A DNA stretch of 43,263 nucleotides from WHSP01 sp040905505 (lineage in GTDB: Bacteria; Gemmatimonadota; Gemmatimonadetes; Longimicrobiales; Longimicrobiaceae), in assembly GCA_040905505.1 (NCBI GenBank), contig JBBDRL010000048.1, forward strand, positions 1 through 43,263, read 5' to 3'. The first letter of the stretch is position 1. Each line of letters starts with the position of its first letter. The translations under genes and the position numbers were made by a program. Below are positions 1 through 8,032 of this stretch, piece after piece. Below the pieces are notes generated by a model. That model saw nothing but the letters and a program-made list of their open reading frames with translations. It was not told the origin of the DNA and ran no database searches.

Positions 1-90
1 CTCGTCGATCCGCTTCGAAGCCTCGGCCTTCGTCAGACGTCCGATACATCCTCGCCGGCTTCCTCCGGGAGTGTGTGCGAGATGGCCGAA
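1..90 (-). pseudogene. DUF3072-like C-terminal remnant, apparently frameshifted
   Basis: On the minus strand the window edge encodes LTKAEASKRIDE, typical of the C-terminus of small DUF3072 proteins. Just upstream, in another frame, lies LPEEAGEDVSD, matching the preceding part of the same family (usually 'LSEEAGE..D..LTKAEAS'). The two halves are one frame apart, the first ending at a TGA. So this is a frameshifted remnant or a sequencing error near a contig end. The protein runs off the window edge and its function is unknown. The family assignment is from memory of the motif. Confidence 0.4.
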
Positions 91-142
91 ACCATCCCGA
101 AGAACGCGCGCCAACTCGATACAATTTCCGACCCGCAACATC

Positions 143-709
143 ATGAGTCTTACCTACTGTCAGGCAGCGGTGAATCACCCGTTCCACGGGCCGTATCACG
201 ACACGGAGTACGGCTTCCCGCTCCGCGACGACGCCAGTCTCTTCGAGCGCCTGATCCTCGAGATCAATCAGGCCGGGCTATCGTGGTTGACGATCCTTAA
301 GAAGCGTGACGGCTTTCGCCGCGCCTATCATGGGTTCGACCCCGAGAGAGTGGCGGCTTACGGGGAGGCGGACCGTGCACGGCTGCTCGCGGATGCCGGA
401 ATCATCCGCAATCGGCTCAAGGTCGAGGCGGCGATCGAGAATGCCCGGCGGGTGCTCACGCTTCGTGAGACGCATGGCTCCTTCGCCGGGTGGCTGGATG
501 CCCATCATCCGCTCAGCCGTCCGGAGTGGCAGCGACTGTTCAAGCGGACGTTCCGGTTCACCGGCGGCGAGATCGTCGGCGAGTTCCTGATGAGCACGGG
601 TTACCTGCCGGGTGCACATGTGCCGACTTGCCCGATCTACGCTCGCGTCCTTAAACTGCGGCCGCCGTGGCTTTCCGAGCCGAGCCCCGCTCCGAACCTC
701 ACGCGCTGA
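143..709 (+). CDS. tag: DNA-3-methyladenine glycosylase I (Tag)
   Basis: Base-excision repair enzyme that removes 3-methyladenine from alkylated DNA in the cytoplasm. The 188-residue protein has the family's zinc-site pattern: C6 and H19 (same 13-residue spacing as C4/H17 of E. coli Tag), and H159/C163 in the C-terminal GAHVPTC segment. E40 and W48, in the stretch EINQAGLSW, match the catalytic-pocket Glu and Trp. I start at the ATG at 143 because family proteins begin a few residues before the first zinc Cys; an in-frame ATG at 71 would add 24 atypical residues. The ribosome binding site is weak. An HhH-domain gene follows, suggesting a small DNA-repair neighbourhood. Confidence 0.93.
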   Translation: MSLTYCQAAVNHPFHGPYHDTEYGFPLRDDASLFERLILEINQAGLSWLTILKKRDGFRRAYHGFDPERVAAYGEADRARLLADAGIIRNRLKVEAAIENARRVLTLRETHGSFAGWLDAHHPLSRPEWQRLFKRTFRFTGGEIVGEFLMSTGYLPGAHVPTCPIYARVLKLRPPWLSEPSPAPNLTR

Positions 710-825
710 TGGCTGATCCGAAGCCGAACGGTCTGAAGCTCGAGTTCCCTCCTGGAATCGGCGAGGCCGTGCGACGCCCGCGGGAGCGTAGTTGAGGTGG
801 GCCACCCACGATCCGGAGCCGCACT

Positions 826-1404
826 TTGAGCCTCCCCGATTCCGAAGCTCTCCTCAGCGCGCTGGAGGATTACCCCGCCGTCATCGCCCGCCAGGGCGTC
901 TCGAGGCTTCCGGAACTGGATCGCTGGTATCGCGACGTGTTGCCCGCGTCGATACGTGATCGCCAGCCGGGCCGCGTCACGCGGGACGAGCTCGTTCGGA
1001 TCACGGAGTGGAAGATGGCCCGCGGCGTGTGGCGAGGCCGGAACCTGGCCCTGGTGCGAGGCAATGACCCGGAGACCGTCGCCGAAACGAGCGAGCGGGC
1101 ACTGTCGCAGATTCCGCATGCCACGAAGCCCATTTCGGAGCTGGCGAAGCTCAAGGGGATCGGTCCGGCGACCGCTTCCGCCGTTGCCGCCGCGGCCGCT
1201 CCCGACGTCTATCCCTTCTTCGACGAGCTCGTCGCCGCTCAACTCTCCGACCTGGGCGAGGTCGCATGGACAATGGGCTATTACGCGCGGTACTCGGATC
1301 TGCTGAGGTCCGCTGCGCGGGACTTCGGCGACCCGTGGACCCCCGCGCGGCTCGAGCGGGCGCTCTGGGCCCACGTCGGCGGGAAGGCAGGCGCGACCGA
1401 CTGA
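826..1404 (+). CDS. Helix-hairpin-helix (HhH-GPD-like) protein
   Basis: A 192-residue soluble protein with a helix-hairpin-helix at residues 105-122 (LAKLKGIGPATASAV), followed by FFDE with an Asp at 133. This layout resembles the DNA-binding part of HhH-GPD glycosylases, but I see no catalytic lysine of bifunctional enzymes and no iron-sulfur cluster cysteines. The N-terminal half (an EWKMARGVWR stretch) resembles conserved uncharacterised proteins carrying the same hairpin. The TTG start at 826 is the first in frame; no better ATG is available. Placement next to tag supports a DNA-repair or DNA-binding role, but the activity is inferred. Confidence 0.7.
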   Translation: MSLPDSEALLSALEDYPAVIARQGVSRLPELDRWYRDVLPASIRDRQPGRVTRDELVRITEWKMARGVWRGRNLALVRGNDPETVAETSERALSQIPHATKPISELAKLKGIGPATASAVAAAAAPDVYPFFDELVAAQLSDLGEVAWTMGYYARYSDLLRSAARDFGDPWTPARLERALWAHVGGKAGATD

Positions 1405-1444
1405 TGGACCTCCGCATGCATGCCCATCAACCAGGGCGAGATCG

Positions 1445-1867
1445 ATGAGGCCCCGCATCTCGGTCATCACCCTGGCCGTCGACGACCTCGACCGCGCGGT
1501 CGAGTTCTACCGCGAGGGGCTCGGCCTGCCGACGGAAGGCATCATCGGCCGGGAGTTCGAGCATGGCGCCGTCGCGTTCTTCGAGATTCAGCATGGCGTG
1601 ATGCTCGCAGTCTGGCCGCGGAGCAGCCTGGCTCATGACACCGCGCTGCCGCTGGGCCAGCGGAGCGCGACAGAATTCACCCTCGGCCACAACGTCCACT
1701 CCCGGCAGGAGGTTGACGAGGTCATGGCGCAGGCCGCGGCGGCCGGCGCTACCCTCACGAAGCCCGCGGGCGATACGTTCTGGGGCGGCTACGCGGGGTA
1801 CTTCCAGGACCCGGACGGGCATATCTGGGAGGTCGTCTGGAACCCACAGTTGCTTCAGAAGGATTGA
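1445..1867 (+). CDS. VOC (glyoxalase/bleomycin-resistance fold) family protein
   Basis: A 140-residue single-module vicinal-oxygen-chelate protein. The N-terminal ISVITLAVDDLDRAVEFYREGLGLP is the first beta-alpha unit of the fold, and the C-terminal GYAGYFQDPDGHIWEVVWNP is the second. The usual first-strand metal His is replaced (ITLAVDD), so metal-dependent chemistry is uncertain; the Glu in WEVVW is kept. The substrate cannot be read from sequence. It lies 80 bp upstream of the SDR gene in the same direction and may be co-transcribed. Confidence 0.85.
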   Translation: MRPRISVITLAVDDLDRAVEFYREGLGLPTEGIIGREFEHGAVAFFEIQHGVMLAVWPRSSLAHDTALPLGQRSATEFTLGHNVHSRQEVDEVMAQAAAAGATLTKPAGDTFWGGYAGYFQDPDGHIWEVVWNPQLLQKD

Positions 1868-1947
1868 ACGGCGATCGATCGACCCGCTGGACGGCTGCCC
1901 ACGACGCGCGATACTTCCCACGGACCTTTCAGGAGGGACTTCTCACC

Positions 1948-2570
1948 ATGCAGACACGACGTTTTCTCATCACTGGCGGCAGCCAGGGCATCGGCGCGGC
2001 CGTCGCCGAGCAGGCCCGGGCCGCGGGTCACCAGGTCGTCTTCACCGGCCGCGACACGAAACGCATCGAGCAGGTGGTGAAGGAGACCGGCGCGCACGGA
2101 ATCGTGGCCGACGTGGCCAGCGGCGACGATAACGCACGGACCGTCGAGATCTGTCGCGAGCAGATGGGCGGTGTGGACGTGCTCGTCAACAACGCCGGCT
2201 ACGCCTATCGCGCGGACATCGGCGAGCTCGATCTGGACGCCATGCGGGCGATGTTCGACGTGAACGTCTTCGGCCTCGTGGACATCACCAACCGAGTCGT
2301 CCCGCTGATGAAGGAGCAGGGGGAGGGCGACATCATCAACGTCGCGTCGACGTCGGGGATGAAGGGCGGCCCGGGGGCGACGGCCTACGGCGGGAGCAAG
2401 TGGGCGGTGCGGGGAATCAGCCAGTCATGGCAGGCGGAGCTGCGGCCGCACAGCATCCGGGTGATCTCGCTCTGTCCATCGGAGGTCCAGACGAACTTCG
2501 GCGGCCGCACGGGCCGCAATAATCCCAACAAGCTGTACGCGGATGATATCGCTGCGACGATCATGGCGGC
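1948..2570 (+). CDS. Short-chain dehydrogenase/reductase, 3' end lost in assembly gap
   Basis: Classical SDR NAD(P)-dependent oxidoreductase. Visible motifs are TGGSQGIG at residues 9-16 (cofactor glycine motif), NNAGYA, the catalytic Ser in NVASTSG, and YGGSK (catalytic Tyr and Lys). The ATG at 1948 is preceded by a strong AGGAGGGA ribosome binding site at 1931-1938, so it is preferred to the in-frame ATG at 1864. The reading frame enters a 100-N gap after about 207 residues. Family members are usually 230-260 residues, so only the C-terminus is missing. The substrate is unknown. Confidence 0.9.
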
Positions 2571-2670
2571 NNNNNNNNNNNNNNNNNNNNNNNNNNNNNN
2601 NNNNNNNNNNNNNNNNNNNNNNNNNNNNNNNNNNNNNNNNNNNNNNNNNNNNNNNNNNNNNNNNNNNNNN
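2571..2670. other. Assembly gap (100 N)
   Basis: One hundred Ns joining two contigs. Unlike the other two gaps here, the flanks share no terminal overlap, so the true distance is unknown. The gap removes the end of the SDR gene and possibly further sequence before the regulator gene on the other strand. Confidence 0.97.
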
Positions 2671-2690
2671 TTCTCTGACACCTGTACTGG

Positions 2691-4061
2691 CTAACCCTCC
2701 GCATCCTCGCGGTAGCTCCTGAGCTTGTTGCGGATCGTCTTCACGTCGAGCCCCAGTCGGCGGGCAGCCTCCGATTTGTTCTGCCCCACGTGCTCGAGCG
2801 TCCGCAGGATCAGCTGCCGCTCCGCCTCACCCGCCTGCGTCCCGATCGGGACGACCAGTGACGGCTCCTCCGTCGACTCGGCCCCATGGATGTACGCGGG
2901 CAGGTGCGACGGCTCGAGCCAGCGTCCGCGGGCGACGATCGCCGCGCGTTCCATCACGTTGCGGAGCTCGCGGACGTTGCCGGGCCACGCGTACCGCTCC
3001 AGGTGGTGCAGCGTGCTCTCCCGCAGGCCTTCCACCTCCATGCGGTGCTTGCGGTTGAATTCCCGGATGAAGTGGTGGCAGAGCAGGTGCAGATCCTCCC
3101 GTCGCTCCCGCAAGGGCGGCAGCTTCAGGTCGAAGACGTTCAGGCGGTAGAACAGATCCTCCCGCAGCCGGCCTTCCTTCAGCGCCTCGCCAGGGTCCCG
3201 GTTCGTCGCCGCGAGGACTCGCACGTCGATCTTCGTGTCTCCTTTGCCACCCAGCCGCCGCACCTGTCCCGACTCCAGAATGCGTAGCAGCTTCGGCTGC
3301 AGCCCGACCGGCATCTCGCCGATCTCGTCCAGGAAGAGCGTCCCTCGGTTAGCCTGCTCGAAGCAGCCCGCGCGTGACGTCACCGCCCCCGTGAACGCCC
3401 CGCGCTCGTGCCCGAAAAGCTCGCTCTCCACGAGGCTCTCCGGGATCGCGGCCGCGTTGACCGCCACGAAGGGCGCAGCCTTCCGGGCGCTCGCCTGGTG
3501 AATCGCACGGGCGACGACCTCCTTGCCCGTCCCGCTCTCACCACTGATCAGCACGGACGTGTCGCTCGCCCCCACCAGCTCGATCAGGCGGTGGATCTCG
3601 CGCATCCCGGGGCTGTTGCCGATCAGGCCGGGAATGCCCTTGGCGCTGTCGAGCGCCGCCTCCACCGCCCGCGCCTGCCGGCCTCGCTCCAGATCGGCGA
3701 CCGCCGCCTCCATCAGCACGCCCAACCGATCATCATCGACCGGCTTCGTCAGGAAATCCTCCGCTCCGGCTTTCATCGCCTCGACCGCCGCGTCCACGCT
3801 GCCGTGCGCGGTCATGAGAATCACCGGCACGCCTCGCCGCTTCCCCGACTTCAGCCGCCGTAGCAGGTCGAGACCCGAAACGCCCGGCATCACCACGTCC
3901 GTCAGGACCAGGTCTGGCTCGAACGACTCCAGGAGCGTCTCGGCTTCCCCCACGTCGGCCGCCGCACGACAGCGATAGCCCCAGTGCTCCAGCCGATGCG
4001 AGAGCACCTCCCGCAGCCCCGGCTCGTCGTCCACGATCAGTACGCGTACGTCCTTCGTCAT
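2691..4061 (-). CDS. Sigma-54-dependent response regulator, NtrC family
   Basis: A 456-residue enhancer-binding protein that activates RNA polymerase carrying sigma-54 after phosphorylation by a sensor kinase. The receiver domain (about 1-120) is intact: D11/D12, phospho-acceptor D55 (LTDVVMPG), T84 and K106 (FLTKP). The AAA+ domain has Walker A GESGTGKE at 174-181, the sigma-54-contacting GAFTGA at 221-226 and Walker B LFLDEIG near 242-248. A Fis-type helix-turn-helix occupies about 427-448 (NKSEAARRLGLDVKTIRNKL). No partner kinase is in the window; the gap downstream may hide it. It diverges from an OmpA/mreB unit with a -24/-12 promoter, its likely target. Confidence 0.95.
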   Translation of the reverse strand: MTKDVRVLIVDDEPGLREVLSHRLEHWGYRCRAAADVGEAETLLESFEPDLVLTDVVMPGVSGLDLLRRLKSGKRRGVPVILMTAHGSVDAAVEAMKAGAEDFLTKPVDDDRLGVLMEAAVADLERGRQARAVEAALDSAKGIPGLIGNSPGMREIHRLIELVGASDTSVLISGESGTGKEVVARAIHQASARKAAPFVAVNAAAIPESLVESELFGHERGAFTGAVTSRAGCFEQANRGTLFLDEIGEMPVGLQPKLLRILESGQVRRLGGKGDTKIDVRVLAATNRDPGEALKEGRLREDLFYRLNVFDLKLPPLRERREDLHLLCHHFIREFNRKHRMEVEGLRESTLHHLERYAWPGNVRELRNVMERAAIVARGRWLEPSHLPAYIHGAESTEEPSLVVPIGTQAGEAERQLILRTLEHVGQNKSEAARRLGLDVKTIRNKLRSYREDAEG

Positions 4062-4237
4062 CTATCTCCATTCGGCTAAATCTCCTTCGATCCTACACTC
4101 CCGGTCGGCTCAGGGTGCCAGCCCCTCGTGAGGCCACCGGAGAAACCTGATACGACCCGCCGCTGCCGCGCCAGGCGTCCGCGCTCGCGAGCTCGCCTCT
4201 GCCACCGGGAGGGATTCCCCGCCCTCGGGGACCATCA

Positions 4238-4330
4238 GGGAATAATTCCCCGGTTCACACCCCTGTCCATGGGCGGACAGGTTGATCCTCATATGCCGTT
4301 ACTACATGCCGCACAACGTCTTACGGCATG
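4238..4330. promoter_or_regulatory. Three inverted repeats, candidate enhancer sites for the sigma-54 regulator
   Basis: Three perfect dyads lie upstream of the -24/-12 element at 4341: GGGAAT-A-ATTCCC at 4238-4250, CCTGTCC-N6-GGACAGG at 4262-4281, and CATGCCG-N12-CGGCATG at 4305-4330. Relative to a start site near 4366 their centres are about -122, -95 and -49. NtrC-type activators usually bind dyads about 80-150 bp upstream, so the first two fit best. Which one the adjacent regulator binds is not known. Confidence 0.5.
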
Positions 4331-4340
4331 TCTTCAGGAG

Positions 4341-4356
4341 TGGCACCCGGGTTGCC
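4341..4356 (+). promoter_or_regulatory. Sigma-54 (-24/-12) promoter for the OmpA/mreB unit
   Basis: TGGCACCCGGGTTGCC matches the sigma-54 consensus TGGCAC-N5-TTGC at every defined base, with exact GG-N10-GC spacing (GG 4342-4343, GC 4354-4355). Transcription would start near 4366 toward the lipoprotein gene at 4530, leaving a leader of about 160 nt. A divergent sigma-54 activator gene lies next door. Confidence 0.78.
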
Positions 4357-4529
4357 CTTACTCGCCGACAAATCAAAGCTGCGGCGGCTCATAAACATCT
4401 GTAGGGGAGGCCGGAGCGGGGCAAGTGTGGCCGCCCCCCGTCCTCGCTGACGATCCAGTACCCCGAGCAAGCCAGAGCTGACGCAGCCGAGCCGGGTCCT
4501 CGTATTCCATAACCGAAAAAGGGAGACCG

Positions 4530-5183
4530 ATGAAGACGATGCATTTCACTGGACTGAGATCGATCGCCGGGATGGGCGTCATCATCGTGGTGGGTGGTTG
4601 CGTCGCGACGACGGGTCAGCTCGAGCGAGGCCTGGCGGAGCAACGTGCCGCGCTGGAAGCGGAGCGAGTGGAGCGGATGGCGGCCGACGAAGCGATGGCG
4701 GGTGACGTCCAGCGGGTGGCTGGCGACATGGACGGGTTGCGCACTGAGCTGGCGGCGCTGGACAACGAGTTCGGGGCGAAGATCACGCAGTTGGAGGAGG
4801 GGATGCAGCTCGCGGTGCCCGTACACTTCGCGTTTGACGAGGCGGAGGTCGAGGCCGAAACCGAGCCGCTGCTGGACCGATTCGCGGCGCTGGTGCAGCG
4901 GCACTATCCGGACGCGGCGGTGACGGTGGAGGGGTTTGCCGACCCGGCGGGGGGGGCGGAATACAACCGGGCATTATCGCAGAAGCGTGCGGAAGCGGTG
5001 AAGGCGCAGCTCGTCGAGCGAGGTCTTCTGGAGACGCAGCTCCGTGCGGTGGGCTACGGGGAAGAGCGGCTGGTGGTGCCGGGAGCCGCGGGCGAGGCCT
5101 ACGGCGCGGAGCTGAACCGACGCGTGGTGTTCGTGATCGAGACGCCCCCGACAACGGCGCTCGGCGTTCCCGCGCAGGAGTGA
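4530..5183 (+). CDS. OmpA-domain lipoprotein with coiled coil
   Basis: A 217-residue envelope protein. The N-terminus is a lipoprotein signal ending in the lipobox VVGGC (lipidated C24). Residues about 30-90 are rich in Ala, Glu, Leu and Arg heptads (RGLAEQRAALEAERVERMAADEA shown in part), indicating a coiled coil. The C-terminal domain (about 97-205) is OmpA-like: VHFAFDEAEV, VEGFADPAGG, YNRALSQKRAEAVKAQL, AVGYGEERL and NRRVVFVIE, which would grip peptidoglycan. The likely role is a tether between outer membrane and cell wall. It is preceded by a sigma-54 promoter and lies 40 bp upstream of an mreB-like gene, so the two probably form one inducible unit. Confidence 0.88.
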   Translation: MKTMHFTGLRSIAGMGVIIVVGGCVATTGQLERGLAEQRAALEAERVERMAADEAMAGDVQRVAGDMDGLRTELAALDNEFGAKITQLEEGMQLAVPVHFAFDEAEVEAETEPLLDRFAALVQRHYPDAAVTVEGFADPAGGAEYNRALSQKRAEAVKAQLVERGLLETQLRAVGYGEERLVVPGAAGEAYGAELNRRVVFVIETPPTTALGVPAQE

Positions 5184-5223
5184 TCGGCGGCAATCCACCC
5201 ACCCTCAGCGACGCTTGACGTGC

Positions 5224-6222
5224 ATGGCAGACATCGCGATAGACCTCGGGACGACGAACACGCTCATTCACGTCCGGGGGAAGGGGGTGGTGCTGGATGA
5301 GCCGTCGGTAGTGGCCATAGACCGCGCGACGGGCGAGGTCGTGGCTGTAGGGTTGGAGGCCAGGCGCATGATCGGGCGGACGCCGGCGGGAATCGAGGCG
5401 GTCCGCCCGATGCGCGGCGGCGCCATCAGCGACGTGGATCGCGTCGACATTATGCTGCGGCACTTCCTGAGCCGGGTTCACCCGAAGCGCAGTTTCCGGC
5501 GGCGGCCGACCGTGCTGATCACGGCCCCGTCGGGCATTACGGAGATGGAACGGCGGGCGTTGCGTGCGGGGATCATCGCCGCCGGGGCGGGGCACGTCTC
5601 GATGATCGCGCAGCCGATCGCCGCGGCGGTGGGCGCGGGGCTCCCGATCGCGACGCCGCGCGCGAGCATGGTGGTCAATGTGGGGGGCGGCACCACGGAG
5701 ATCGGCGTCATTGCGCTCTCGGGTATCGTCGCAGCGAGCTCTCTTCGGGTCGCCGGGCAGGATCTGGACGAGGTGATCGTCTCGTTCGTCCGCCGGCATC
5801 ACAATCTGCTGATCGGCGAGGCGACGGCCGAGTCGATCAAGTTGCGCATCGGCTCCGCGTTCCCGGGGGATGATGGGGAAACGGTGGCGGTGAAGGGGCG
5901 CGACCTGCTCACCGGCGTGCCGACGACGATCCACGTCAGCGCGGGGGAGATCCGCGAGTGCATCCGCGAGCAGGTGCAGGCGATCGCCGCCGCGGTCCGC
6001 TCGGCGCTCCAGGTCACACCGCCGGAGTTGGCGGGCGACATCATCGACGATGGAATCGTCCTGACCGGAGGCGGCGCGCAGCTCCGCGGGCTGAGCTGCC
6101 TCCTCGGCCAGGACACGCAGCTCGCGATCCGCCTCGACGATGATCCCACCACCACCGTGGTTCGAGGCGCCGGCGAGGTGCTCGAACACATGCCACTCTA
6201 CCGCGAAGCCGTCGTGGCCTGA
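5224..6222 (+). CDS. mreB: MreB-family actin homologue (stand-alone paralogue)
   Basis: Bacterial actin of 332 residues; MreB filaments beneath the inner membrane guide cell-wall synthesis. Visible features are the phosphate-1 loop IDLGTTNTLIHVRGKG, EPSVVAID, the MRGGAISD segment, the phosphate-2 motif MVVNVGGGTTEIGVIALSG, and the adenosine motif IVLTGGGAQLRGL. The ATG at 5224 starts the canonical N-terminus; the TTG at 5215 would only add three residues. No mreC, mreD, pbp2 or rodA follows, so this is probably not the housekeeping copy. Coupling to an OmpA lipoprotein and a sigma-54 promoter suggests a condition-dependent envelope role, which is inference. Confidence 0.92.
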   Translation: MADIAIDLGTTNTLIHVRGKGVVLDEPSVVAIDRATGEVVAVGLEARRMIGRTPAGIEAVRPMRGGAISDVDRVDIMLRHFLSRVHPKRSFRRRPTVLITAPSGITEMERRALRAGIIAAGAGHVSMIAQPIAAAVGAGLPIATPRASMVVNVGGGTTEIGVIALSGIVAASSLRVAGQDLDEVIVSFVRRHHNLLIGEATAESIKLRIGSAFPGDDGETVAVKGRDLLTGVPTTIHVSAGEIRECIREQVQAIAAAVRSALQVTPPELAGDIIDDGIVLTGGGAQLRGLSCLLGQDTQLAIRLDDDPTTTVVRGAGEVLEHMPLYREAVVA

Positions 6223-6351
6223 GCGGTCCCACCGCGCTCATCCCCCTCGACAATCCGTTCCGCGCCACGCACTATTGCCTGTCGTGATCCCGGCCGGGGA
6301 ATGTCCTACCTTCCCGAGCCGGACAGTGCGTACGCGGACACCGGAGCCAGA

Positions 6352-6807
6352 ATGAACCTTTCGCGTGAGGCTCGGCTCGTTTCGGCAGTCATTCTCATCG
6401 CCGTCCCCACCGTCATGTACGGCGGACTCACGCTCCTCGGCGTCCTCACCGGCGGGAGCGCAGGCCTGCTACCCGGCAATCTCCAGCTCGACGACACCCA
6501 GGCGGCCCTCTGGCGGGCCGGGCACGCGCACGCGGGTGTCTGGCTCATCATCTCGCTGCTGCTTCAGCTCTTCCTCGACGCGGCACGCCTTGCGACCCCG
6601 CTGCTCTGGCTGGCGAGGATCAGTGCGCCGGTCGCCGCCGTGACCGTTTCGGCTGGATTCTTCGGGCTCGCGTTCGCCCCGGCCTTCCGCTGGGTGCTCT
6701 ATTTCGGGGGCGCGAGCCTGGTCGTCGCGGTGCTCCTCACCGCCATCGGGCTGCTCCGTGGCGGCAGCGCTCGCGAGCATTCGATGGCTTCGGATGACCG
6801 ATTGTAG
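6352..6807 (+). CDS. Small four-helix membrane protein, function unknown
   Basis: A 151-residue integral membrane protein with four predicted hydrophobic segments: VSAVILIAVPTVMYGGLTLL, GVWLIISLLLQLFL, VAAVTVSAGFFGLAF and ASLVVAVLLTAIGLL. A GHAHAG motif precedes the second helix. I choose the ATG at 6352, preceded by GGAG; an in-frame ATG at 6301 would add 17 polar residues. No family is recognised. The stop codon is followed directly by a VOC-domain remnant. Confidence 0.6.
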   Translation: MNLSREARLVSAVILIAVPTVMYGGLTLLGVLTGGSAGLLPGNLQLDDTQAALWRAGHAHAGVWLIISLLLQLFLDAARLATPLLWLARISAPVAAVTVSAGFFGLAFAPAFRWVLYFGGASLVVAVLLTAIGLLRGGSAREHSMASDDRL

Positions 6808-7002
6808 ACCGAGCAGCAATGCGGCTGGCTGAAGGACCGATTCGGCGTCTCCTGGCAGATCATTCCGGCTGGATTCCAGGAGATGGTGAACCACCCCGAT
6901 ACGGCGAAGGCGCAGCGCGCGATGACGGCGATGTTCGGTATGCGGAAGCTCGATATCGCCGAGCTCAACCGGGCCTTCGAAGGCTCGGCGGCGGCGGAAT
7001 GA
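6808..7002 (+). pseudogene. PhnB-like VOC protein, C-terminal fragment
   Basis: Directly after the stop of the membrane-protein gene, the same frame reads CGWLKDRFGVSWQIIPAG, then a stretch with KAQRAMTAMFGMRKLDIAEL, and a stop at 7000-7002. This is the characteristic C-terminus of PhnB / '3-demethylubiquinone 3-methyltransferase' VOC proteins (about 150 residues in full), where 'WLKDRFGVSWQI' and 'M.KLDI..L' are conserved. Only the last 60 or so residues remain, with no start codon of their own, so this is a decayed gene. Confidence 0.75.
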
Positions 7003-7027
7003 CCCGAAACCCCTGCGGAGGAGAGGC

Positions 7028-7321
7028 GTGATCAGCTACGAAGTCACGGCCAACGTGCAGGACCGGCTGGTGCCGGCCTGGGAGGAGTACATGCGCAAGC
7101 GGCACGTCCCCGACCTCATCGCCACCGGCTGCTTCGTGGGGGCCATCTTCTGCCGCGACGGCGAGGGGCGCTATCGCACGCAGTACATCGCGGCGGACGA
7201 AGCGGCGCTCGACCGATACTTCGCAGAGCATGCGCCACGGTTGCGAGCTCATGTGCTCGAGGAGTTCCCCCAAGGCATCGAGCTGTCGCGCGAGAACTGG
7301 TTGGTGATCGAACGCTGGTAG
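7028..7321 (+). CDS. DUF4286 family protein
   Basis: A 97-residue soluble protein matching DUF4286: MISYEVTANVQDRLVPAWEE, HVPDLIATGCFVGAIFCR, RYRTQYIAADEAALDRYFAE and a terminal APRLRAHVLEEFP. The fold is probably ferredoxin-like, as in ABM-type dimers, but no reaction is known. The GTG start at 7028 has a strong GGAGGAGAGG just upstream at 7017-7026. It lies 25 bp after the PhnB remnant in the same direction. Confidence 0.88.
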   Translation: MISYEVTANVQDRLVPAWEEYMRKRHVPDLIATGCFVGAIFCRDGEGRYRTQYIAADEAALDRYFAEHAPRLRAHVLEEFPQGIELSRENWLVIERW

Positions 7322-7405
7322 CGCCGTTCCGAGATCACGATCCGACGAACGTCACCGCCCAGATCGGTCCTGCCGCCGAGATGCTACGGGGTGGACGCGT
7401 GACCC

Positions 7406-7492
7406 CTGCTTGCGACCGCGCTGCTCACGGCGGCGATGCCGGCGTGGCGCGGGTCCCGCGCCGATCTGAGCACGACTTTACGCTCCGATTGA
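7406..7492 (+). pseudogene. MacB/FtsX-like (ADOP-type) permease fragment
   Basis: A 28-codon open stretch reads LLATALLTAAMPAWRGSRAD then LSTTLRSD and a stop. It resembles the end of an FtsX-like permease domain, where a helix is followed by 'P A . . A S R . D L . . . L R' as in MacB or Acidobacterial duplicated orphan permeases. There is no start codon and no upstream continuation, so it is most likely a relic. Short and assigned by eye. Confidence 0.35.
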
Positions 7493-7603
7493 GGTCCGCC
7501 AGTCAAGATGGACTGGCGAGATTCGATCGATGAACGGATTCGGCTAGCGAGCCGCCATCCCGGGGCGGCGCGGCCGTCAACTACAACCATGGAGGATGGC
7601 AAC

Positions 7604-8032
7604 ATGCGCGTAATGGTGATCGTCAAAGCGAACGCGGATTCGGAAGCCGGCAAGCTGCCCAGCGAGCGGCTTCTTCGGGAGATGGGCAGCTTCAACGAGG
7701 AGCTGGTGAATGCCGGACTGCTGGTCGCCGGGGAAGGGCTCAAACCGAGCGCGGAGGGCGTCCGCATTCGGACCGGCAGCGGCGGGCCGCGCGTGATCGA
7801 CGGGCCTTTCGCCGAGACGAAGGAGCTCATCGCCGGCTTCTGGATCTGGCAGGTGAAGTCGATGGACGAAGCCGTCGAATGGGCCAAACGGATTCCGAAC
7901 CTCGACGGCGAGGAAGGAGAGTTCGAGCTGCGGCCGATCTTCACCGACGAAGACTTCGCGCCGAGCGATCCGACAGGAGAGATCCGTGAGGCAGAGGGCC
8001 GCATGCGCGAGCGGCTCGAGGCGCAGCAGTAG
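7604..8032 (+). CDS. YCII-related (DGPF-type) protein
   Basis: A 142-residue protein of the YCII/DGPF group, ferredoxin-like dimers often encoded next to ECF sigma factors. Diagnostic stretches are MRVMVIVKANADSEAGKLP, LVNAGLLVAGEGLKPSAEGV, VIDGPFAETKELIAGFWIWQ and a C-terminal ELRPIFTDEDFAP. The DGPFAETKE motif is the family signature. The ATG at 7604 follows GGAGGA at 7591-7596; the upstream in-frame ATG at 7589 would overlap that site. The activity is unknown, and no ECF sigma gene is adjacent. Confidence 0.88.
   Translation: MRVMVIVKANADSEAGKLPSERLLREMGSFNEELVNAGLLVAGEGLKPSAEGVRIRTGSGGPRVIDGPFAETKELIAGFWIWQVKSMDEAVEWAKRIPNLDGEEGEFELRPIFTDEDFAPSDPTGEIREAEGRMRERLEAQQ

Noticed and set aside
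4096..4125. TGGCACCCTGAGCCG on the minus strand ahead of the response-regulator gene
   Set aside because: The -24 hexamer is perfect but the -12 GC is not at the N10 distance, so I do not call it a sigma-54 promoter.
4783..6189. 468-codon minus-strand frame opposite mreB
   Set aside because: It shadows the OmpA/MreB genes and is low-complexity (Arg, Pro, Asp, His). High-GC sequence produces such frames.
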